Part shown: positions 42,496 through 49,542 of the stretch, one piece after another
Layout of the letters: each line of letters starts with the position of its first letter
How positions within the stretch are numbered: position 1 is the first letter of the stretch
NCBI RefSeq assembly: GCF_003470665.1
Contig: NZ_QRJZ01000009.1
Span: 34,849-84,390 of the forward strand
Length of the DNA stretch: 49,542 nucleotides
Source of the DNA: Collinsella sp. AM17-1
Lineage (GTDB): Bacteria; Actinomycetota; Coriobacteriia; Coriobacteriales; Coriobacteriaceae
Direction: 5' to 3'
The notes under the pieces: model-generated
The model's input: the letters and a program-made list of their open reading frames with translations, nothing else
What the model was told of the DNA's origin: nothing
Databases searched by the model: none
Position numbers and translations under genes: made by a program

Positions 42496-43716
42496 CTAGT
42501 TCTCGTCTTCAAACATACCACCCGCAACGACCTCGTACATATGCTCGAGCTCCAAACGGTCCATTAAAAGCGGAACGGGGTACAGGGGATTGGCCTCGGC
42601 ATCGGCATGCGCCGCCATCTCAGGAATGTCGGAGCGGCGAATGCCCGTCACATATTTGGGTATGCCCAAGGCGGCGTTCATGCGGTCGACCCAATCGATA
42701 AAGGCCTCAGCAGCCACGTTGTCCAGCGCATTAGCCGGCGCAATGCCGGCCATGCGGGCGAGATCGGCGAGCTTGGGAGCAGCAGCTTCGCCATAGGCGC
42801 GAAGCATGTGCGGCAGGATGATGGCGTTGGCCAAGCCGTGGGGAATCCCGTAACGCCCGCCCAGGCTGTGCGCGATGGCATGGACGTATCCAACATAAGA
42901 GCGCGTAAAGGCAACGCCCGCTTTATACGCCGCCGAAAGCATATTGCGGCGCGCACGCATGTTGCCACCGCACTCATAGGCCTCGAGCAAATTGTCGTGG
43001 ATGAGCTGCACCGCCTGGCGCGCCATCTTGCGCGTATAGGGCGTGGTGCTGCGCCCGATAAAGGCCTCGACGGCATGTGTCAGGGCGTCCATGCCCGTTT
43101 GCCCCGTAATGGAGGCGGGCAGGCCGCGCGTAAACTCGGGGTCGTGCACCGCAAAGCGCGGGATCAGCACAAAGTCGTTAATGGGATACTTGTAGTGCGT
43201 CTCGTCGTCGGTAATTACCGCTGCAAGCGTGACCTCGCTTCCCGTGCCCGCCGTGGTGGGAACGGCGATGAGCAGCGGCAGGCGACGATGGATACGCAAC
43301 AGGCCGCGCATCTTGTTGATGGGCTTCTTTGGCTGCGCGATGCGCGCGCCCACGCCCTTGGCGCAGTCCATGGCCGAACCGCCGCCAAAGCCGATAATGG
43401 CCTGGCAGGCGCTCTCTCGATACAGAGATGCCGCTTCCTCCACGTTTGAGACCGTGGGATTCGCACGTGTTTCGGCATAGACCGCAGCGCTAATTCCCTT
43501 GGACGCGAGCGCTGTCTCGAGCGATGCCGTGAGCCCCAGACGGGCAATGCCGGGATCTGTCACGATAAGAACATGCTGTATTGAACGCTTTTGAAGCACT
43601 GCGGGCACTTCCTCAGCGTGCTCTAAAATGCGTGGCTCGGTATAGGGCAGTACCGGCAATGCGATGCGAAAAACCGTTTGATACGTTCGGCACCAGGCGC
43701 GGCGGGCTAGATGCAT
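42496..43716 (-). CDS. Iron-containing alcohol dehydrogenase
   Basis: A 406-residue group III alcohol dehydrogenase. The NAD(P) loop is FGGGSAMDCAKG. Metal ligands are in MDALTHAVEAF (Asp/His) and HAIAHSLGGRYGIPHGLANAI (His/His), both complete. PTTAGTGSEVT is a further family signature. The ATG at 43716 is chosen because AAGGAG lies 10 nt upstream; the frame stays open to 43797 through the operator-like region. The first ~30 residues, with RRAWCRTYQ, are longer than usual. It is the first gene of an operon with the aldehyde dehydrogenase. The substrate alcohol is unknown. Confidence 0.93.
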   Translation of the reverse strand: MHLARRAWCRTYQTVFRIALPVLPYTEPRILEHAEEVPAVLQKRSIQHVLIVTDPGIARLGLTASLETALASKGISAAVYAETRANPTVSNVEEAASLYRESACQAIIGFGGGSAMDCAKGVGARIAQPKKPINKMRGLLRIHRRLPLLIAVPTTAGTGSEVTLAAVITDDETHYKYPINDFVLIPRFAVHDPEFTRGLPASITGQTGMDALTHAVEAFIGRSTTPYTRKMARQAVQLIHDNLLEAYECGGNMRARRNMLSAAYKAGVAFTRSYVGYVHAIAHSLGGRYGIPHGLANAIILPHMLRAYGEAAAPKLADLARMAGIAPANALDNVAAEAFIDWVDRMNAALGIPKYVTGIRRSDIPEMAAHADAEANPLYPVPLLMDRLELEHMYEVVAGGMFEDEN

Positions 43717-43735
43717 AGAGGAAGCTCCTTCATTT

Positions 43736-43813
43736 GTTGATTGGTCAACATTTGCTCGACCGATTGTACTCATCGGAGGTCGCATATGGCTTGCCAATCG
43801 TTAATCAATCAAC
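43736..43813. promoter_or_regulatory. Paired GTTGATTG motifs, candidate operator
   Basis: GTTGATTGGTCAAC (43736-43749) is a partial palindrome 20 bp upstream of the alcohol dehydrogenase start. GTTAATCAATCAAC (43800-43813) is its inverted relative, sharing the 8-bp core GTTGATTG/CAATCAAC. The two flank the divergent region between the dehydrogenase operon and rubrerythrin, as expected for a TetR- or MarR-like regulator. No regulator gene is adjacent. The 256-bp gap holds no gene; it is AT-rich near 43820-43880. Confidence 0.45.
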
Positions 43814-43972
43814 ATCTTCACATGCTTAAATTGTTTTATTAAAAATCATTCCTAATAGGCTTCACATTCGGTCTCATTTATGGATAATAGAACCCGTCAA
43901 GACGCACGTCCGGAGAGGGCCCTTACGGGACCGGACGAGCGCACCATCGCCATCGATCGAAAGGATCGAATC

Positions 43973-44533
43973 ATGAAGTTTGTTTGCCCCGTTTGCGGTT
44001 ATGTGGAAGAGTTCGACGGCGACCAGCTGCCCGAGGATTTCAAGTGCCCCCAGTGCGGCGTTCCCGGTTCTCGCTTCCTGAAGCAGGAGGAGGGTCAGCT
44101 CGAGTGGGCTGCCGAGCACGTCGTGGGCGTCGCCAAGATGGAGGGCGTCTCTGAGGACATCGTTGCCGACCTGCGCGCCAACTTTGAGGGCGAGTGCTCT
44201 GAGGTCGGCATGTACCTGGCCATGGCTCGCGTCGCCCATCGCGAGGGCTATCCCGAGATCGGCCTGTACTGGGAGAAGGCTGCCCACGAGGAGGCCGAGC
44301 ACGCCGCCAAGTTCGCCGAGCTTCTGGGCGAGGTCGTGACCGGTTCCACCAAGAAGAACCTCGAGATGCGCGTTGAGGCCGAGAATGGCGCCACCGCCGG
44401 CAAGACCGATCTTGCCAAGCGCGCCAAGGCCGCCGGTCTCGATGCTATCCACGACACCGTGCACGAGATGGCCCGCGACGAGGCTCGCCACGGCAAGGCT
44501 TTCGCTGGCCTGCTCAAGCGCTACTTTGGCTAA
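43973..44533 (+). CDS. Reverse rubrerythrin
   Basis: A 186-residue peroxide- or oxygen-scavenging protein of anaerobes. Unlike classical rubrerythrin, the rubredoxin-like iron site is at the N-terminus (Cys5/8 in CPVCGY and Cys25/28 in CPQCGVPG). The diiron four-helix bundle fills residues ~45-186, with [33 protein letters not shown] and [12 protein letters not shown] supplying Glu and His ligands. This domain order is that of reverse rubrerythrin. The ATG at 43973 follows AAAGGA; the frame extends to 43880 without conserved sequence. Divergent from the alcohol/aldehyde dehydrogenase operon. Confidence 0.92.
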   Translation: MKFVCPVCGYVEEFDGDQLPEDFKCPQCGVPGSRFLKQEEGQLEWAAEHVVGVAKMEGVSEDIVADLRANFEGECSEVGMYLAMARVAHREGYPEIGLYWEKAAHEEAEHAAKFAELLGEVVTGSTKKNLEMRVEAENGATAGKTDLAKRAKAAGLDAIHDTVHEMARDEARHGKAFAGLLKRYFG

Positions 44534-44567
44534 GCCAACTGCCTGAGACATAACCTCTAGCTCGAAG

Positions 44568-44599
44568 AAGGCCCGGACCGTATTGGTTCGGGCCTTTTT
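44568..44599 (+). terminator. Terminator after rubrerythrin
   Basis: A 12-bp stem (44568-44579 with 44585-44596, one wobble) with a 5-nt GTATT loop runs into CTTTTTG. It lies 34 bp past the stop. Confidence 0.9.
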
Positions 44600-44665
44600 G
44601 TGTCTCGAGGACTCGTTAACGCCCTGAAATAGAGCTATCTTCGGCATCGGTCTCTCGTCAAAAAC

Positions 44666-44786
44666 TAAGTGAGTAGACTTTTCGAAACTTGCCGAGCACA
44701 CCATCCATATTGCTTTATAAAGTCGCAGGTAAATGACTTGTTTCAAAACGGCCTGGTCGCCAAAGTGCCAAAAGCCTACTCACTTA
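44666..44786 (+). repeat. 121-bp palindromic repeat, copy 2
   Basis: Same length, orientation and ends as the copy at 31607. It aligns without gaps to copy 3, with 97 of 121 positions identical by my hand count. The conserved core GCAGGTA and the block GGTCGCCAAAGTGC match copy 3 exactly. The right end (44776-44786) supplies the last codons (Leu-Ser-Glu) and the TAG stop of the opposing hypothetical gene. Confidence 0.93.
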
Positions 44787-45903
44787 GAACCGCAGCCGTC
44801 CACGATCGAGCTGTTTTGTGTCTAACGGGCATCTTTCCGTCAATTACTCCCAATTTTGTCCAGTCAACGAATAGTTCAGACCGGAGTAATGTCTCAGCCC
44901 TTTGCTCATCTGAGCTTTTATCACGATATTCAGCATCGAGCATCCTGCATACGGCCTTAACGATCGCGTGGAATCTACCCTCATCGGATATCTGTCTGTG
45001 TGTCAGGAGAAGTACATCGTAGCCCATGGCCTGAAGGGCCGTCATGCGGTCAGCGTCACGCAAGCCATCCCCTGCGCATCCGTGCGAGGCCTTTCCCTGA
45101 CATTCAATGGCAACCTGTCGTCTGCCGTCCGGCGAAGAAAGAAGTAGGTCGATATACACACGGGACTTTCCCACAATCGCTCGAGCACTTGTGCTTAGCA
45201 TCACTTCAACATTAAGCTCTATGCCGCAGAAACCTTCGCCTCCCAGGGATCGCGGCAGTGCAAGTAGCAAATACGCCTCGACCTCAAAAGGCGACGCGGC
45301 GCCCAATGGAACGAGTTGCGATACCGCTATAAATCTATTGCCGTAACGCATCCCGCAAACATCTGAACAAAAACGGTCAAGGTCTCCGCCCAAAACCAAA
45401 GCGTCTCGACGCCATAAATTTGAGGCGGTGCCGTCCTCGGACGGGCAGCGCACCCAACCGAACGTTGTCGAAATCGCGCCCGAATCAATTGCACGCGAAA
45501 GCTCCGCCTCAAGTGCCGCCGGCAGGGCACACACCGCAAACAAGCCACACATCTCCGCCAATACCAAAAGAAGCTGAAGATCCGTCAGATGCCGCAACAT
45601 GATGAATGCCGTCAGTAGAGGAGACGTAATCAAAACCCCATGCTCCGTTCCCAGCACGGATTCCCTGGGAAGCTCACCAAGAAACAGCCGCTGCCTAATG
45701 CTGGCAGGACAAGTCCGTTTGTTTCTCGACCGAACCAATGTATACAACGGAAAACCGAGCGCGACCGCAGCCGTCGGGTTGCGGGCGAGATCATATCGCT
45801 GCCGGTCTTCTTCCGGTCGTGGAAGCGGCGGACACAAAGCGCGGACTTGAGGAGGCAAACGCCAGTACCTAAAAGCTGATATGTCACAAAGTAGATCCTT
45901 CAT
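44776..45903 (-). CDS. Hypothetical protein with PD-(D/E)xK-like C-terminal region
   Basis: A 375-residue protein that I do not recognise by family. Residues ~255-325 resemble a PD-(D/E)xK or Vsr/DUF559-type nuclease core: VYIDLLLSSPDG, then VAIECQGKASH, then MTALQAMGYDVLLLTHRQI. Asp, then Glu-x-Gln/Lys spacing, fits the active site, though the usual Lys is replaced by Gln-Gly-Lys. Residues 1-120 include RNKRTCPASIRQRLF and a predicted DNA-binding-like region of AbiEi type; this is weak. The stop codon lies in repeat copy 2, and copy 3 is 182 bp upstream of the start. The ATG at 45903 has no good ribosome site. Possible restriction or antitoxin role, unproven. Confidence 0.7.
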   Translation of the reverse strand: MKDLLCDISAFRYWRLPPQVRALCPPLPRPEEDRQRYDLARNPTAAVALGFPLYTLVRSRNKRTCPASIRQRLFLGELPRESVLGTEHGVLITSPLLTAFIMLRHLTDLQLLLVLAEMCGLFAVCALPAALEAELSRAIDSGAISTTFGWVRCPSEDGTASNLWRRDALVLGGDLDRFCSDVCGMRYGNRFIAVSQLVPLGAASPFEVEAYLLLALPRSLGGEGFCGIELNVEVMLSTSARAIVGKSRVYIDLLLSSPDGRRQVAIECQGKASHGCAGDGLRDADRMTALQAMGYDVLLLTHRQISDEGRFHAIVKAVCRMLDAEYRDKSSDEQRAETLLRSELFVDWTKLGVIDGKMPVRHKTARSWTAAVLSE

Positions 45904-45986
45904 AGGCACAGGAAAACACGAATTTCAACCCAGTCAGTCACGCATTGGCGCGAACGCACCAAAAATGGCGCCGAACGGACTGCCAA

Positions 45987-46052
45987 GTTTTCAACAGCCC
46001 TCCCCAACTGGCCAAAAGCTTGCCGAGAGCTGGACGAAGCCCTGTTGAAAAC
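45987..46052. repeat. Inverted repeat upstream of the hypothetical gene
   Basis: GTTTTCAACAG (45987-45997) is repeated inverted as CTGTTGAAAAC (46042-46052), 11 bp perfect with a 44-bp spacer. A T-run (ATTTTTTT, 46056-46063) follows on the plus strand. It lies in the 296-bp gap between the hypothetical gene and pdxR, next to repeat copy 3. No coding sequence is seen in the gap. Confidence 0.6.
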
Positions 46053-46085
46053 CCCATTTTTTTCTCATGCAGGAGCTTTGCGCGG

Positions 46086-46206
46086 CAAGTGAGTAGACTT
46101 TTTTGAACATCCCGAGCAGGCCGGTCATCCTGCTTTTCAAAACCGCAGGTAGATAGCTTGTTACAAAACTGCCTGGTCGCCAAAGTGCTAAAAGTCTACT
46201 CACTTA
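46086..46206 (+). repeat. 121-bp palindromic repeat, copy 3
   Basis: Same 121-bp element as at 31607 and 44666, in the same orientation. The left terminal base is C rather than T, so the left end loses its TAA. The right end supplies the final Lys codon and TGA stop of pdxR. Its inner part contains a small CCTGC/GCAGG stem around the core. Confidence 0.93.
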
Positions 46207-47639
46207 GGTTGCAGAGTGCCCCCCCCCATTAGCTGCAATTCCAAGGTAGTTAGTACTTTTGGACTCAGATCGTCATACTGAACAAGAATTTGAGTTGAGT
46301 TTTCAGGGACAGATGCGCCATCGGCACACCAAAAACAGTCACCGATATCGATAAAAGGGATGCTCGAGCGCGTGAGGGCCCGTGCAAAAGAGCTTCCGCC
46401 CGCGTCACACTCCACGGCCACGACGCAGTAAAGGCCGGCGTCCGCGTACTCGATCGAGACTTCCCCTGCCGGAAACGTTTTCCGTACAAGCGCCGCCAGG
46501 CCATCACGCGCCCCACGAGCACGAGCGCGCACGCGGTTCACATGTCGCTCGTAATCACCCGATTCCAGCAAACGCGCCAAGGCAACCTGATCAACAGAAC
46601 TTACCGACGAGGCGTAGAAACCAAGGTTGCGTTTAAACCTCTCCATTAGTTCATCGGGCAGCACCATGTACGCCAAACGCAACGCCGATGAAAGGCTCTT
46701 CGAAAACGTGTTGGTGTAGATAACCGACTGGGCGGCATCGATCGACGCGAGCGCGGGAATCGGCTTGCCGGCAAGGCGAAACTCACAATCAAAGTCGTCT
46801 TCGATGAGATACCGACCTGGCCGCTCGGCGGCCCAGCTCAGCAACGCATAGCGACGTGCAATGCTCGTCACAAGACCGGTCGGATACTGATGAGACGGCA
46901 TCAGGTGAAGGACATCGGTCCCGGTTTTCTGCAGCGCGCTCAAGTCCACGCCCTCAGCATCCAACGGGACATGCCGCACTTCGCAACCCATAGCCTGATA
47001 GATGTGCGTCAAGCGCAAATAGCCTGGATCCTCGACGGCATACACCTTGTCCGCGCCAAGCAACTGAACCAACATGGTATCGAGCAGCTGGGCGCCCGCA
47101 CCGATAACAATGTTGTTGGGGTCGACATTCATACCCCTCGTCCCGCGTAGATGGTGCGCAATCGCACGTCGCAGCCGAGCGGTGCCCTGCGCCGGCGCGG
47201 GCGAAAAGATTTCACGTTCGTCTTCGGACGTCAGTGTCGCCCGTAGCGCGCTTTGCCAAAGCCGCGCCGCCTCCAAAGCGGAAGGAGAAAGCGCATCGAA
47301 TCGCTCGACCTGTCCGTTGACATCATGCGCGCTGGGGCCCACGGAGGCGGCATCTCGGTCGATGTCCTCCGCAGCCGAAGCCAAAACCGGCGCATCCGGA
47401 AGTTCGCACGCGTAGTAGCCGCGCCGCGGCTTTGAGCAAATATAACCCTCGGCAAGCAACTGGCTATATGCATTCTCGATGGTAATGACACTGATACCCA
47501 GATGACTCGCAAAGGCGCGCTTAGACGGCAGATGCTCCCCCGCCGCAATACGGCCAGCAACAATATCATCGCGAATTTGCTGGTAAACATACTCATAAAG
47601 CGATGCTTCGCCGCGATTTTCCAAATTGTAGTCAAGCAT
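46200..47639 (-). CDS. pdxR: MocR-type regulator of vitamin B6 synthesis
   Basis: A 479-residue fusion of a GntR winged helix (residues ~1-75; SKRAFASHLGISVITIENAY is the DNA-reading part) and an aspartate-aminotransferase-like domain (~115-470). The PLP lysine is Lys314 (TNTFSKSLSSALRLAY) and EDDFDCEF (280-287) is the pyridine-contact region. MocR proteins next to pdxST sense PLP and control B6 synthesis; the divergent layout here fits. The ATG at 47639 is preceded by AGGTGATAG; the frame stays open to 47672. The last residues (GGGTLQPK) are coded by a nine-G run and then by the end of repeat copy 3. The natural C-terminus may have been altered by that insertion. Confidence 0.9.
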   Translation of the reverse strand: MLDYNLENRGEASLYEYVYQQIRDDIVAGRIAAGEHLPSKRAFASHLGISVITIENAYSQLLAEGYICSKPRRGYYACELPDAPVLASAAEDIDRDAASVGPSAHDVNGQVERFDALSPSALEAARLWQSALRATLTSEDEREIFSPAPAQGTARLRRAIAHHLRGTRGMNVDPNNIVIGAGAQLLDTMLVQLLGADKVYAVEDPGYLRLTHIYQAMGCEVRHVPLDAEGVDLSALQKTGTDVLHLMPSHQYPTGLVTSIARRYALLSWAAERPGRYLIEDDFDCEFRLAGKPIPALASIDAAQSVIYTNTFSKSLSSALRLAYMVLPDELMERFKRNLGFYASSVSSVDQVALARLLESGDYERHVNRVRARARGARDGLAALVRKTFPAGEVSIEYADAGLYCVVAVECDAGGSSFARALTRSSIPFIDIGDCFWCADGASVPENSTQILVQYDDLSPKVLTTLELQLMGGGTLQPK

Positions 47640-47650
47640 GGGTCTATCAC

Positions 47651-47694
47651 CTGACCTTATCGAATCATTCAATCTGGTATTAGTCTGACCTTGT
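47651..47694. promoter_or_regulatory. Direct repeats, candidate PdxR sites
   Basis: CTGACCTTAT (47651-47660) and CTGACCTTGT (47685-47694) are near-identical direct repeats 34 bp apart, with a TCTGGTATTA sequence between them. They lie between divergent pdxR and pdxS. MocR regulators commonly bind paired direct repeats of this kind of spacing. Confidence 0.5.
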
Positions 47695-47784
47695 TATTAT
47701 CTCCAAAACTGAGTATTCCGCCATACCCAGCTCCCCGATAGGATGTTCCGTCAAGCAATGCACATGCCAACCAAGGGAGCAACC

Positions 47785-48675
47785 ATGGCAGAACAGACCA
47801 GCAAAGCCGATCGCGTCAAACTTAATCGCGAGCTCGCGCAGATGCTCAAGGGCGGCGTCATCATGGACGTCACCACGCCCGAGCAAGCACGCATCGCCGA
47901 GGAGGCGGGCGCCTGCGCCGTCATGGCGCTCGAGCGCATCCCGGCCGACATCCGCGCCGCAGGCGGCGTCTCGCGCATGAGTGATCCCAAGATGATCAAG
48001 GGCATCCAAAAAGCTGTCTCCATCCCTGTTATGGCCAAGTGCCGCATCGGCCACATTGTCGAGGCGCAGATCCTGCAGGCCATCGAAATCGACTACATCG
48101 ACGAATCCGAGGTCCTCTCCCCCGCCGATGATGTCTACCACATCGACAAGACCCAGTTTGACGTGCCGTTTGTCTGCGGCGCCCGCGATCTGGGCGAGGC
48201 GTTGCGCCGTGTTGCTGAGGGCGCCACGATGATTCGCACCAAGGGCGAGCCGGGCACGGGCGACGTCGTTCAGGCCGTGCGCCATATGCGCAAGATCCAA
48301 AAGCAGATCCGCGACGTTGTTGCTCTGCGCGACGACGAGCTCTTTGAGGCAGCCAAGCAGCTGCAGGTTCCGGTCGAGCTGGTGCGCGAGGTCCATGCCA
48401 CGGGCAAGCTCCCCGTCGTAAACTTTGCCGCCGGCGGAGTCGCGACCCCCGCCGACGCCGCGCTGATGATGCAGCTGGGCGCCGAGGGCGTCTTTGTTGG
48501 CTCGGGCATCTTTAAGAGCGGCGACCCCGCCAAGCGCGCCGCCGCCATCGTCAAGGCCGTGGCAAACTTCACCGACGCCAAGCTCATCGCCGAGCTTTCG
48601 GAGGACCTGGGCGAGGCTATGGTGGGCATCAACGCCGACGAGATCGAGATTATCATGGAAGAGCGCGGGCGCTAG
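47785..48675 (+). CDS. pdxS: Pyridoxal 5'-phosphate synthase subunit PdxS
   Basis: The synthase subunit of the PdxST complex. It makes PLP from ribose 5-phosphate (or ribulose 5-phosphate), glyceraldehyde 3-phosphate and ammonia supplied by PdxT. The 296-residue TIM barrel has Asp28 in [13 protein letters not shown], Lys85 ([10 protein letters not shown]) as the Schiff-base lysine, and [14 protein letters not shown] as the second lysine loop. [19 protein letters not shown] is the phosphate-binding end. The ATG at 47785 follows AGGGAG. pdxT begins 20 bp after its stop. The C-terminal tail [11 protein letters not shown] is complete. Confidence 0.97.
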   Translation: MAEQTSKADRVKLNRELAQMLKGGVIMDVTTPEQARIAEEAGACAVMALERIPADIRAAGGVSRMSDPKMIKGIQKAVSIPVMAKCRIGHIVEAQILQAIEIDYIDESEVLSPADDVYHIDKTQFDVPFVCGARDLGEALRRVAEGATMIRTKGEPGTGDVVQAVRHMRKIQKQIRDVVALRDDELFEAAKQLQVPVELVREVHATGKLPVVNFAAGGVATPADAALMMQLGAEGVFVGSGIFKSGDPAKRAAAIVKAVANFTDAKLIAELSEDLGEAMVGINADEIEIIMEERGR

Positions 48676-48695
48676 TCCAGCAGAAAGGATCGCAC

Positions 48696-49283
48696 ATGAG
48701 CGATTATGCACACCAAACGGTTGCCGTGCTGGCGGTCCAAGGCGCTTTTGCCGAGCATGAGGCAAGGCTATCTGAGCTGGGCGCACGCTGTATTGAGCTG
48801 AGGCAGGCGGCTGATTTGAAGCAGAACTTTGACCGTCTGGTACTTCCCGGCGGCGAGTCTACCGTTCAAGGGAAACTGCTTGATGAGTTGGGCATGCTCG
48901 AGGAGCTTCGTACCCGTATCGCTGAAGGCATGCCCGTCCTGGGCACCTGCGCCGGCCTGATTCTGCTGGCTCACGACCTTGCCGCTCATGACGATAAGGG
49001 CACGCCGCGTTTGGCAACCATGGATGTGCTCGTTGAGCGCAATGCCTATGGCAGACAGCTCGGCAGTTTTCGCACCAAGGGACAGGTAGACGGCATCGAC
49101 GGTGAAGTGCCGCTGACATTTATCCGCGCGCCCCGCATCGTCGAGGTCCACGGCGACGCCAAGGCCTTGGCAGAGGTCGATGGCCGCATCGTCGCCGCCC
49201 GCCAGGGCAACCAGCTCGGCGTAACCTTCCACCCCGAACTCGATGAAGACACCCGCCTCCACGAACTGTTCCTACAAATGTAG
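48696..49283 (+). CDS. pdxT: Pyridoxal 5'-phosphate synthase glutaminase PdxT
   Basis: The class I glutaminase that feeds ammonia to PdxS. The 195-residue protein has VLAVQGAFAEHEARL at the start, the oxyanion region PGGEST (51-56), the nucleophile Cys85 (LGTCAGLILLA), FIRAPRIVEV, and the His/Glu pair in TFHPELDED near the C-terminus. It overlaps nothing and lies 20 bp after pdxS with GAAAGGA before its ATG. Together they form a two-gene operon. Confidence 0.96.
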   Translation: MSDYAHQTVAVLAVQGAFAEHEARLSELGARCIELRQAADLKQNFDRLVLPGGESTVQGKLLDELGMLEELRTRIAEGMPVLGTCAGLILLAHDLAAHDDKGTPRLATMDVLVERNAYGRQLGSFRTKGQVDGIDGEVPLTFIRAPRIVEVHGDAKALAEVDGRIVAARQGNQLGVTFHPELDEDTRLHELFLQM

Positions 49284-49323
49284 GCAGAATTTAAACGAGC
49301 GTGGATTTTCGGACATACAACAA

Positions 49324-49391
49324 ATGAGAGTGGATAATCTCCCACTTTGAGCTTGAATGCAGGCTCAAACCGGGAGATTATCCACTCTCAT
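49324..49391. repeat. Long 20-bp-stem hairpin after pdxT
   Basis: A perfect 20-bp inverted repeat (49324-49343 with 49372-49391) encloses a second 7-bp stem TTTGAGC/GCTCAAA (49346-49352 with 49363-49369). There is no T-run. It lies 41 bp past the pdxT stop, and might block transcription or protect the mRNA end. Confidence 0.85.
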
Positions 49392-49396
49392 CCCAT

Positions 49397-49454
49397 GTAG
49401 TCGTTGGGGACGTTCTTAAACGACTAGTCAAACAAGAACGTCCCCAATGACTAC
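49397..49454. repeat. Second long hairpin with GGGGACGTTC motif
   Basis: A 21-bp inverted repeat with one mismatch (49397-49417 with 49434-49454) and a 16-nt loop. TTGGGGACGTTCTT is in the stem. A related GGAACGTCC follows at 49490-49498. It is similar in style to the hairpins at 22361 and 36471. Confidence 0.85.
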
Positions 49455-49542
49455 CTGACAAGGAGTGTCCCAAACTACCGGCAGAAAAGGAACGTCCATT
49501 ACAGTCGAAATTGTCAGCCCGGGACCGTCTCGGGCTACGATT
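49455..49542. other. End of window, short hairpin
   Basis: No gene is seen in the last 88 bp. AGCCCG (49516-49521) and CGGGCT (49531-49536) could form a 6-bp stem with a 9-nt loop just before the window edge. Its role cannot be judged. Confidence 0.35.

Noticed and set aside
47680..48786. 368-codon frame antisense to pdxS
   Set aside because: It covers pdxS fully and has no independent support.
1..49542. tRNA, rRNA or tmRNA genes
   Set aside because: No cloverleaf with TTCRANTC-type T-arm or rRNA-like stretch was seen in any intergenic region.

Overview
The window is high-GC, gene-dense chromosomal DNA from a Gram-positive anaerobe. It most resembles a Coriobacteriia member of the Collinsella type. 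That is inference from the gene set: a single-chain PurL, a lactate dehydrogenase/Etf complex with ferredoxin clusters, rubrerythrin, a PTS with a BglG-type antiterminator, PdxST with a MocR regulator, and an LAxT-like surface anchor. No rRNA, tRNA, CRISPR array, transposase, integrase or prophage gene was found. About 40 protein genes account for nearly all the sequence.

Layout. 1-6.6 kb: a CPA2-type antiporter diverging from purL, then an EamA exporter. 6.7-10.3 kb (minus strand): a membrane diguanylate cyclase, a KdgT-type permease and azlCD. 10.4-14.8 kb: an HD hydrolase converging on an FAD oxidase-etfB-etfA operon that looks like an electron-bifurcating lactate dehydrogenase. 15.2-18.4 kb: a five-gene exported-protein cluster I do not recognise, including a possible sortase substrate. 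18.5-24.9 kb: a DUF554 membrane protein, then a tightly packed trio of TerB-N protein, BrxD-like ATPase and BrxHI/Lhr-like helicase. The trio is the best candidate for an under-described defence or DNA-maintenance system. 24.9-29.4 kb (minus): a spermidine-synthase-like protein, Elp3, and an XRE regulator with a DUF4097 protein. 29.7-34.5 kb (plus): a methyltransferase, TrmB and a DUF3516 Ski2-like helicase. 34.6-40.9 kb (minus): a DUF2130 coiled-coil protein, then ChbG deacetylase, PTS EIIBC and antiterminator with a RAT/terminator switch, a phosphoesterase and a charged microprotein. 41.1-44.5 kb: an alcohol/aldehyde dehydrogenase pair diverging from rubrerythrin. 44.7-46.2 kb: a possible nuclease flanked by two copies of a repeat. 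46.2-49.3 kb: pdxR divergent from pdxST. The end holds long hairpins.

The clearest non-gene signal is a 121-bp element present three times (31607, 44666, 46086), always the same length and orientation. Its terminal inverted repeats carry stop codons in all three frames reading inward, and two genes end inside it. A second class of intergenic hairpins (22361, 36471, 49397) carries a GGGACA/GGGGAC-type motif and resembles REP palindromes.
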